Shown here: positions 54,516 through 64,000 of the stretch, in pieces
Numbering within the stretch: the first letter of the stretch is position 1
Layout: every line of letters starts with the position of its first letter
DNA from: Botrytis cinerea B05.10
Lineage: Eukaryota; Ascomycota; Leotiomycetes; Helotiales; Sclerotiniaceae
Length of the DNA: 64,000 nt
Assembly (NCBI RefSeq): GCF_000143535.2
Contig: NC_037317.1
Coordinates: 1,612,001-1,676,000, forward strand
Direction of reading: 5' to 3'
The notes under the pieces: model-generated
The model's input: the letters and a program-made list of their open reading frames with translations, nothing else
What the model was told of the DNA's origin: nothing
Database searches by the model: none
Made by a program: the position numbers and the translations under genes

Positions 54516-54785
54516 CTCGAGCTTAGCAAGGACCAGGAGTTTGAGGGCTAGCCCTCATATATATATATATATTATTATACTAGTTATTAAAATTACATAT
54601 TAGAATTAGAATTAGAATTAAAAATTTATATATAAGATCTTATATTATAATAAAACTAATCGTCGAGAAAAGAGAATTTGACGTCTATAAATTTGTAGGG
54701 TTTCAAAATTATTATAATAATTAAAAAGAAAAAAGAAACTTCTACGAATTCGTAATCTGAGAATTCTTTTTCCCCAACGGCTAGT
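54516..54785 (+). repeat. Left copy of diverged direct repeat (LTR-like)
   Basis: Two blocks are shared with 63581-63734. Block 1 (54516-54559) starts CTCGAGC, is GC-rich and has 35 of 44 bases identical to 63581-63624; eight of the nine differences are transitions. Block 2 (54744-54785) ends TTTTTCCCCAACGGCTAGT and matches 63692-63734 with one single-base indel; the other differences are transitions. The intervening DNA is AT-rich and about 117 bases longer here. Both copies follow a TAA/TTA microsatellite. Confidence 0.8.
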
Positions 54786-57700
54786 ATTCTTATTTTTGTT
54801 TAAATAAAAAAAAGATCTGTTTCTAATTCTCATTCTTTTTTTATTTCATAAAATATTTTTTCTACTATTTACTCTTTATAATTTGGATATTAAATCAGTC
54901 TTTTAATGATATATTCTTTTATAAATTTAAATCTTCTTTTGATTCTTAAATTAGTTATATTATATTTAATTAAAATCTTTTTGAAATTATTCTTCTAAAT
55001 TAAAAGCATACACTTCAATAATCTCTTTATAAATTGATCTTGAAAAAAATGTATATATTTTAACATAATATATTTGTTTCGATTTGTATATAACTTTCTT
55101 AAAGATTTTTTTAATTATAATTTTTTTGGTTGATACAATATAAGTCTTCTAAAATAATATATAAAATAACCATACAAAACAGTTTAATACTGACCTTAAT
55201 ATTAATGAATTTAACACTCTTATTGGCTTTTTCTATAACTCTACCGCAATTATATAAACTAAGATTCATTTTAGATATATTATTACAATTAATTGATTTC
55301 AATAGGATATACTGTAATAGTATAATCAATAAATTAAAATAAGAGTATTAAAGAAGAACGCATTTTATTTATTTATCAAAAGCGTGTTTCGGTTGACAGC
55401 AGTTGGCACGTACTGTAGAAACCAATTTATCTTATATTATTTATTTTCATTAAAAAATTAAATTATTTAAATTCCTACTTATTAATATCCCAATCAAATT
55501 ATTCTTATATCAAATATAATAAGATTCTACAAAAAACTTTAATATTTATAAAATTAAACTATACTTTATTTACAGTTGTATAATTGTATTATCCCTTATA
55601 AGTCAATTAAATTACAAAGTGTTTTCTAATTAATTATAAGTTTCACATTAACAAACTTATAAAATGAAACTATCTTATAAAAAATAAATCATTTTTATAT
55701 TTGAACCAAGATAAATTTTCGAACTTGAAGTGCTTTTTATATTTTTAAGTTTAATTCTATTAGAATATCTTTCTATATCTTATTGAACTCTTTTATTTAC
55801 TTTAATTGGCATTTTCATAAAAATTTAATATCATACACTCAAAATATTATTCAATTATTATCATGAGTTTTGGATTCCATAATAGATTCTATAAGTTACC
55901 GATATTGCTGAAAGTAAATGAAAGTACTTTTACATTATTGATATTGATATACTATTCTATCTATATTATTTAGTTTTAATGAACTAAACTCTATGATATT
56001 CTTTTTTTAAAAAAATCTAGGTGATAATTTTTATGAATTTGATAACTAGAATACTAAATCCGAATAGTAACTTCTAATTTTCGATCATAGATTTTAATTT
56101 AAAACTACAAATCTTAGTAATTAGAGAATTCCAATAGTACGAAAATAAATTTAAATTCATTTGAATAGATTTGAGTTATATTTTTTTTAAAAAAATATAG
56201 ACCTTTTAAATTTTAGTAGTATTAGAGTAAATTTCTATTGAAAAATTTTGATTCTATAATACTCTAACATGATTGATATTTTTTAGATTTTGTAATAGAA
56301 TTCATATGTAAATGAATAAGGTCTAGTCTTATAAAATGGACAGCGAAGATTCAAAATCTAAATATAGTACCCTCTACAAATATATAATTATTTTATTAGA
56401 ATCTATAAAACTAAAATTAAATCATCAGTATTTCTAACAATCTACAAACTGTATCAATTCTTTTCCTTTGAATTATTATTTTCCGAAAACCCGATTACTT
56501 ACCCTCTCATCAATTTCTTTTTAAAAAATTTTATACTACCTTGGAATACAACTCTAATTTTATTGATCAAGAAATAAGTAATATATGATAAAAAGAAAAG
56601 AGTACTAAAAAAAGTAGAAATGAATCTTTTGATACAAAAAAAAAATGAATTTTCGAATTTTCAGAATTTATAATTTGTAGGAATATTGAAAGAAAATTCA
56701 AAGTTTGTTTAAAAAAATTGGATTATTTAGAGTCTTTTATTATTTTAATTAATATCTATTTAATTTAAATAAAATAGAAGTATTATTTAAATAATACTTG
56801 TAATTATAATTATATATAAAAAATGATTATAAAATTGTATATTTTAAAACTTGAAATGTTTTTTTAAAGTGAACAATAGAATTATAATATTGTAAAATCA
56901 AAAAGTCAGGATTATTTATTAAAGAATTCCTTTTTCCTTTTGTGGTTTATAGATTCTTTAATAAATAATATATTATTATGATTCCTTGGTTTAGTATATC
57001 TCAATATTCCTTGGGAAGTCTCTCCAGATGTAAATCAATACTACTATTATTACTACTATTAGTCTTATAAGATTAAATTCTATAGCAGAATGAACTGTAG
57101 AATCAAAGAAATATGAGATTCTTATTTTTTTTTTAATTAAATCCATATAATAATGTAATTATGGTAATTCGGCTTTTTTCATTTCTACCTAATAGAATAC
57201 ATGCATCAATCGGAAAGTATTTGGTGTACATTGAGTTACCGTATTATAATATTTTATAAATTTTTTATTTAAGATAGTTTGACTTATTATTTTCTTTGAT
57301 ATTAATAACTATTCTGAATTATAGAACAGGAAATATATAATAATCTAATACAACTTTGATAACTGATAACATGATTATTTATCAAACATATACAAGTTTG
57401 TTATTCGCAGGTGTGGTGGTGATGTTTAACATTACTTAAATTTTGTTTTAAATCTAGATTTATATTTTTATAATTATAGCTTGGTGTTTTTAATAGAATG
57501 ATTTTACCATTAAAATAATTGAAGTCTTATAAGAGTTGACAGAAAATTCTTAGGATATATTTTATAGAATTTATTATATACTTAAATATATCCATAATCG
57601 AGAATCTTTATTAATATTGCTAGGATACAGTGAGTTTTATAGTAAACAGTTTTTGATTATATTAATGATACAACTTTTAAATTTATTGAATTAATATTAT

Positions 57701-58650
57701 GAGAAACATTTTTATACAAATAACAATTCTTATAATCTTTGAGTTCTAATGAATTGTAAATGACAAGGTTTTTCTGGGCCCTTCGTAATTGAAAATAATA
57801 ACAGATTCACTAGTACTTTTTATAATTGTTTCTTGCACCTTCAAAATCCATATCTGTATTTAGAATACTTTACAGCTTTTAGAATACTAAAAAATTAGAA
57901 GATTATGACAACTGTTTTTTTATTTAAAATTCGAATATTGAAACTATTTAAATATGTTAGATTCTTTTAAGAAAACTAATCTATACCCCACTCAAATAAG
58001 ACAAGCTCTTATAACTTTTGCAGGTTCCTGGAATTTAAACATAAATTTGTATACTTCTCACTTTGGATCAAACACAAAAACTAAAAATTTTATTGAACCT
58101 AAAAGCTATAAAGCTCAAAACTATTCAGATATCTGAATCTAAACCGCAATCTATATAAAAATCTGTATATTTCGTTTCTCTATTTGTTTTGGGCTTCAAA
58201 TAGTATATCAAAGATACCTTTAAAATTTAAAATCACTCTTTTGTTAAATTCAAAGACTGTTCAAAGATCTTGAATCTATATAATACAATAAAGCTGCTGC
58301 TTTATTTTTACTTTCAATTTGAATAATATTGAGTCTAAAATGTATTTTAAGAAAGTTATTTATCAACTAATCATATATATTTTTATTGTATTCTATTTGT
58401 TGTTTATAACTATTACATTTATTCTTCACTGTATTTAATTTTAATATTGAGGATAGAAATTAAGCACACAGATTTTGTACACTTTTCTTGATCAGTCAGC
58501 TTCTAGATATAAATAGTGTTTCAAATTATGTAACTTAGAAATGCATTGATAAATTAATACAAAATAATCAAAATTATTATTATCAAATACCTTGAGATAT
58601 ATAAAATATATAAATTCATTTTATTTTTTATTTTTAAATTATGAAATATA

Positions 58651-58684
58651 TAAGAGTTTAAGCCACGGCTTATACTACACCAAG
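58651..58684 (+). repeat. Left arm of a long-range inverted repeat
   Basis: This 34-base segment is the reverse complement, with a few mismatches and one indel, of 61927-61959, so the two arms face each other across about 3.2 kb. A more decayed direct copy lies at 62697-62723, followed in both places by a TAAAATCC-type block. It could be a terminal inverted repeat or part of nested copies of one family. Confidence 0.65.
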
Positions 58685-59240
58685 CGAGAAACACAGTAAA
58701 ATCCTTTATTTATTAACCTTTCAATTACATATTATTTCAATAAATATATAAATTGAATTATTGAAATTAATAAATGTAGTGATTAATTACGGGTAATATT
58801 TGTTAAAATTCAATTCTACAAATAAATATACTGAGTCTATTTAAAAATTCTAACCTTTTGTTGTCATACTAATAAAGGATAAGAAATACGAGCTTTCTCT
58901 CAATCTATTATAGCCAAATATATTAAAATATTTGCTAATTCTTTTGATTTTTCTTTTTCATTACTTTTCAGATCTAAACTTGAGTTTAGATTGCATATAT
59001 TTCATTACTTTTAGACTTTTAAAAATTGAAAAGATTCTAAACAATTTTCTTTTGAATTGGAATTTTGAAATTATTTAGATATTTCAGATTTTTGAAGAGA
59101 CCAATTTATACATCTGCTCAAACAGAGTGAGATTCTAAAATAAATCTGAGTTTAAATCTGAGTTTTAATGTAAATGTAAATGTAAATAAAAAACTTGGAA
59201 TATGCTATTAAGTCTAAAAACTATTTAAAAATCTTAAGAA

Positions 59241-59717
59241 CCCACTTAGCTCGAGGCCCATCAAAACTGATAAAGTGCGCATGAATAAAATTTTACATTA
59301 TATAAAGAATCATGAATTTATTAATAATTTGGCTCGCATTATACAAAATATAATTTAGAAATAAAAAAAATCTAATTCAAAATAAAACCTTTCTAATGAT
59401 ACTATTTCTATAATCCTATATTCTATTAATACTACTATTGAATAAAATAAACATTAAAATAACACTGTGTAATGAATTGGTCACAAAAAAATCAAGAGAA
59501 AAAGCTATATATACGAAAATCCTACTATACAACGAATTAACTCACTTTCTATTTTGACAACGTATTCAAGAATGCGAACGAAAATGTACACTTTTGCGTT
59601 TTCGAATTGATCCAAACGAAACAATTCCAAAGTTTGCGTTTTGAGTTACGTAGTGCGAAGAAATAAATGTGCATTTTTATTAAATAGCATATTATCTACG
59701 GGAGCCTCGAGCCAAAT
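59241..59717. repeat. Short inverted pair around GCCTCGAGC enclosing an island of normal composition
   Basis: CCCACTTAGCTCGAGGC at 59241-59257 is matched in reverse complement by GCCTCGAGCCAAATAGG near 59704-59720; the three differences over 17 bases are all transitions. The enclosed segment includes a part (59490-59690) with markedly higher GC than its surroundings, likely the least-decayed remnant of an insert. Confidence 0.5.
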
Positions 59718-60225
59718 AGGCACTGAGTTTGAGTCTAAGTATCTTCTAAATTGCTCATTTTTTTGGGGAATTTACAGTATGTTTGTTCAAAGTAATGTTA
59801 TTTAAAAGATCTTAATCTATTAAATTTGAATCTATAGGTATACATATGAATCTTCTATATGAGATGGCAAAACTTCTTTTTTTTCTTTTATTTTTGATTC
59901 GAAGATTATAATTGAGCTCAGAGTCTCTAAATTGACTAAAACACATTAATTATTTAATTTTAAGCTTTTTCAAAATCTTGAAAATAATTAGTAAAATAAT
60001 AGATAAATAAACAAATAGTGATTATCAAAATATAACGAAAACATTATTCAAAAGTATCTGATTTAACAATCAATTAAACTCCTTTTTATATTAATTCGTT
60101 CATAAGTAATCAACAATTATTATATGAATAACAATTATAGTTATACATAAAAAGTAATGGTAAAGTTATATACAATAGAACTAGAAATACTTTCTAGAAT
60201 ATATAATAGAACTTTTATATTCTTC

Positions 60226-60390
60226 ATTCTATTATAGATAATCGTTTCATTATAAAGTCGATTTTTCCAATACTCACTATAAAATCAATCTTCTCATTAT
60301 TACCTATTATAGAATTTATCTTTCTATTATATATTTTAGATTCAATTTTTCTAATATCATTTACTATTAAATCTATATGCCTACTTAGGT
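60226..60390. repeat. Degenerate tandem array of about 26-31-base units
   Basis: Four to five successive units share the pattern ATTATAAAATC(A/T)ATCTTTCTAATATT with substitutions, starting near 60240. A shorter related array (ATTATAGAACCT, then ATTATAAAATCTGTTATAA) occurs near 60608-60640. Confidence 0.55.
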
Positions 60391-61926
60391 AGGTACAATT
60401 CTAAATTCCAAATATAAAATTGTGTTCTATCCAAAGAAGCAGTTGAATTTGTAGGTATAGAACAAAGAGTAACTGAAAACCTAATCTCCTTTACATTCAT
60501 TTAGAATTATAATACAACAACTATTAAATCAAAGATATCTAGGTATTCATTCCATTTACACTTCCCCAATACAAATCCTATATATATGTATAAAGCCTAT
60601 ATGGGATCTATTATAGAACCTATTATAAAATCTGTTATAACATTTAAAGAATATGAAAATAAATCTTCTTTTAATTTTAGGGTTTAAAAGTAATGTAATG
60701 ATATTTGGAGATAAAGTAGTTTGTCGTAAATTATAAGTTTGTTTTATAAAAAATGATTTTGTTTAAAGAGAGATTAACTTTTAACTGATTAATATATTGT
60801 TATTGATTGAAATATAATTAATACATGCTCAAAGATTTCGAAGGGTCAAATATAATTCCTAAAATTCAATGAATATGAGAGCCTTGAGGCCTGGATATTT
60901 TATAAATTGTTTAGAATTCCGCACTAACATATTAAAAAGACATTCTATTATATTTTTATTCGATATATATTATAAAGAAAATATTAAATGATTCTAAAGA
61001 ATTTGATGAATTTTGATATTTATGAGATTCATCTTAATACTGATAGATTTTTTATAACTTTTATGTCAAGAAAATTGATATAGAATATTATGTGTACATT
61101 AAATAAAATCATAAACCTGTAGAATTTCCGATAGTTATAACAAAGAATCTGAAACTATATATTTATTATTTGTTAATATCATTTTTTGAACAATGGTTAA
61201 ACTTAACAAAAGAACTCCATCTATATACAGCATTCTGTCAAATTAAAAATCAAATTCAAAATTATAAAAATATCACGGATTCAAGATAGGTATCGTATCG
61301 ATTTATACTCGATATAATTATTATTATATATATAATTGCTTTTCATAAATATAAGAGCTTGTTATGTTTATTATATTTTCTGAAAATTAACTTGGAGAGA
61401 TATTTTTGAGTTTTTTTATAGATTTATTAGGTATTTAAGTTTCTTGTACTTTGAAGTTTGTAAGAATTTGTATATTATAATATAAATAAATTATATTCAT
61501 TGACAATAGATACTATTAATTAATAAATAGTAGATGAAGCTTTTTTTTAAAAAAAAGAAAACTATATATTAAATAATTTGTATCGTTTAAAATATAAAAG
61601 CTTTTCTGTAATTAAAGTTTCATAAGATAGTTGCTTCTATAATATTAATTTTTTGACTCCAATTCAATTACACATCATTTTTTACATTCTTATCTTATTT
61701 TTACTGTTTTTATAATAATACTAATTAAAAAAATAAAATACATCACCACAAAAAAGTTAAATTTAAAATCCAAGTTATAGGATTTCCAAATACTAAAAGT
61801 AATACATTTATTTTTTTAAACAATTTCAATTATTATTTATCATCTTTGAATAATTCAATTTATACATTTATTGAAATTTCATATAATTAAAAAGTTAAAT
61901 AGATAAAAGCATTTGCTATGTTTTCA

Positions 61927-61959
61927 CTTGGTGTACAATAAGCCGGACCTAAACTCTTA
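61927..61959 (-). repeat. Right arm of the long-range inverted repeat
   Basis: This is the reverse-complement partner of 58651-58684; it begins CTTGGTGTA and ends AAACTCTTA on the plus strand. Confidence 0.65.
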
Positions 61960-62087
61960 CATTTTCTTAGAAATTCTCAATATTGAAAATAAAATTAAAG
62001 TTATTGATAAGAAACAATAATAACTGCTTACTGTAATCTAATATAGTATGTTAAACACTTAAAGTATATGTTATAGTATTTGAAATA

Positions 62088-62272
62088 AATTATCATAAAA
62101 AGTTATTTAGTATTAATTATATTAATAGTGCCTCTTATGTAAACATTAATAAATCTTTACCTATAAGCTATGTGAATTATTTTATTATTTCTAAATACAA
62201 AAAAATACATATATGAAATCTATCTTTAAGGGACTCAATATTATTAATACTAAATAACTTTTTATGATAATT
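62088..62272. mobile_element. MITE-like element with perfect 30-base inverted repeats
   Basis: The segment 62088-62117 is the exact reverse complement of 62243-62272 (30 of 30). A 125-base spacer separates the arms, and weaker pairing continues a few bases inwards. The total of about 185 bases, AT-rich and without coding capacity, fits a miniature inverted-repeat element or a recent fold-back. The perfect arms contrast with the decay of neighbouring repeats, suggesting late arrival or gene conversion between arms. No clear target-site duplication was seen. Confidence 0.65.
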
Positions 62273-62696
62273 GATAACAAGATTACTTCGATTTCAATAT
62301 AAAAGTTACAAATCGTCTAATATCTTTTTTAAATTAATTATTAATTTAACAATACAAAATAATAATCAAATACAAAACTAATATAAATATAACGCAGTTT
62401 AACAGTATATATTTTATATTAGTATACCCATGAACTATTCATTTTATATACAAAATTCATTTGTATGTAATCGTATACTTTCTTTATTTAATATAATTTT
62501 TTCTAACAAATATTATAAGTATTTATATAAATAATAAGAACTTTTGAATAATTATTAGGAATTTGATTTTATATAATAAAATATAAATACAAAAATTGAA
62601 TTTCTGGATATTTCAATTTTTATTATTATTAAGTCATCTTTTATTTTCTAAAAAAAAATTGTTTAGGTATTTTTAAAATATAAATACTAGAAAATA

Positions 62697-62723
62697 TACG
62701 AGTTGTAACCATAGCTTATAGTA
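62697..62723 (+). repeat. Third, more decayed copy of the 58651 repeat
   Basis: It matches the left arm at 58651-58684 at about 19 of 27 positions (ACGAGTTGTAACCATAGCTT against AAGAGTTTAAGCCACGGCTT), with mostly transition differences. Confidence 0.45.
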
Positions 62724-63580
62724 CTCTTTATTAATTTAGAATAAAATCCCTACAAAAATAGCATTTTATTATACATAATTAAACATTTAATAATTCTTCA
62801 AGTTATTGTATTATAAATCTGAAATTTTGATATAACACAATTTGCTAAATAATAATTTGGAAAAGATTAATGAAATAATTTTAATAATTTCTATAGTTGA
62901 AATATAAAACTTCAAAGCTGAAACTTTCAAAGAATTCTAATATATAATACTTTTGTTATGGATTCGCAGAATTAACGAAGACCAATTTATATCACATTAT
63001 ATCAGCAGAACTATCTTTATAATCAGATCATTTTTATAATACGCGATTATAAAACCCCTTTTGATTAATTATAAGTAATATGCTAAACTTTTAATTAATT
63101 GGGGTTTAGTTTTTTTGATTAAATAGGGAAAGCTTATGTGGTTGATAAGGAAGTTTGAAACTTCAATTCAGTATATAACCTTTTGAAGATATATAAATTA
63201 ATCAATACAAATATATTCTATTAAAGTTTGTTATACGCTTTTCAAATATATTATTTTTATTCTTTTCTGAATTCTAATTGTACAGTTATATACCAATATA
63301 GATATCTTATTATAACTCTAATTAGTTATTAGGTCGAAATCTCAATATCTTTGATTAGTAAGCTTTTAGATTATATAAGCGAGAATTAGGAAGAGAATTA
63401 GATAGAGAATAAGAAAGAGATTTAAAAACAGAATTAGAAAGAGAAATAGAAAAGAAAAGAGAAGTAAAAGATTTTAAGGTTTTAAAGTTTAATTACATTT
63501 CTAATATCTTTATATAAGCTAAAAGTAAGAGATTAATAGAGTTTATAAACTATTATTATTATTATTATTTATAATTAAAT

Positions 63581-63734
63581 CTCGAGCGTAGCGAGGATCG
63601 GGGGTTTGGGGGCTGGCTCCCATAAAGATTAAAGAAATAAAAATAAAAATTTATATATCTCAAAAATAAAAAAATTACAAAAAAAGCTACTATGAATCCA
63701 CAGTCTGAAAAATTCTTTTTCCCCGACGGCTAGT
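63581..63734 (+). repeat. Right copy of diverged direct repeat (LTR-like)
   Basis: This is the partner of 54516-54785. It is the less mutated copy: GC bases persist where the left copy has A or T (for example CGGGGGTTTGGGGGCTGG against CAGGAGTTTGAGGGCTAG). It ends TTTTTCCCCGACGGCTAGT and is preceded by a short TTA microsatellite at about 63551-63570. Confidence 0.8.
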
Positions 63735-64000
63735 GTATGTGAAGAAAAATACATTGTTATATAGAAAATAAAATGAATGATGCTTATTGGAAGTGTTTTT
63801 AACCTCTAATATGATAAAATCTTAGTACACAAAATGATAATAGATCTAGTTATTAATTTTACTTGAGATATAAAAGTAATAATATTACAAAGTTAAAGTA
63901 TTATCATGATAATAGTAATTATATAAAAAATCTTTAATATTTTATTAAAATATTGTTTTCTGAATAGAGTAATCAAATAAAGATATTCTTTTTTTTCAAG

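Noticed and set aside
57954..58136. 60-codon frame in the AT block (MLDSFKKTNLYPTQIRQALI)
   Set aside because: It is short and isolated, and composition is that of random AT-rich translation. It might be a transposon shard but has no supporting motif.

Overview
This window looks like nuclear DNA of a filamentous ascomycete. The genes are interrupted by short introns (about 45 to 170 bases) with GTAAGT/GTATGT-type donors, CTAAC/CTAAT branch sites and CAG/TAG acceptors. The gene set (Dot1, Atg16, Ypt7, Spb1, Cdc25-type RasGEF, a Rds1-like ferritin-fold protein, a C2H2/fungal_trans regulator) is typical of Pezizomycotina. The combination of normal-composition gene space with a block of extremely AT-rich, repeat-decayed DNA suggests a Leotiomycete such as a Sclerotiniaceae species. 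That last step is inference; no species marker is present.

Layout. 1-9.1 kb is gene-dense: Dot1 histone methyltransferase (+), Atg16 (-), Ypt7/Rab7 (+), a YML018C/SLC35F-type transporter (+) and a Ppn2-like metallophosphatase (-). Four of these five proteins have homologues acting at or on the vacuole. 9.1-10.7 kb holds a decayed tandem repeat of about 70 bases per unit. A BTB-like protein of unknown role follows (10.7-12.35 kb, -), then a gene-poor stretch to 17.1 kb. 17.1-26 kb carries a heme-oxygenase-like tail-anchored protein (+), a JMJD7-type JmjC protein (-), a Cdt2-like WD40 protein (-) and Spb1 rRNA methyltransferase (+); the last two share a short divergent promoter. 26.7-27.9 kb is a secreted GH16 wall enzyme (-). 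30.7-33.3 kb is a C2H2 transcription factor (-).

Between that factor and the Cdc25-like RasGEF (41.9-45.6 kb, +) lies an 8.6 kb divergent interval. It is rich in microsatellites and holds unidentified open segments. 45.6-50.6 kb has no firmly recognisable gene. A Rds1-like ferritin-fold secreted protein (50.6-51.5 kb), an intron-containing tRNA-Arg(ACG) and a ruined FAD-dependent monooxygenase follow. From about 53.9 kb to the end the composition collapses to very high AT with no credible gene. This block contains a TAA microsatellite of about 80 copies, a pair of diverged direct repeats about 9 kb apart that differ almost only by transitions, a perfect 30-base inverted repeat (MITE-like) and further inverted repeat pairs. 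This is the look of a repeat-induced-point-mutation (RIP) graveyard of nested transposons, and could be part of a centromere or a subtelomeric block.

Exon boundaries were placed by hand from splice consensus and reading-frame continuity. Reading frame is preserved through every splice in the multi-exon models. The 3' end of the JmjC gene is the least certain. No completely new multi-gene system could be demonstrated. The strongest leads are the repeat architecture of the AT-rich block, the heme-oxygenase-like protein lacking the catalytic aspartate, and the vacuole-themed gene neighbourhood.
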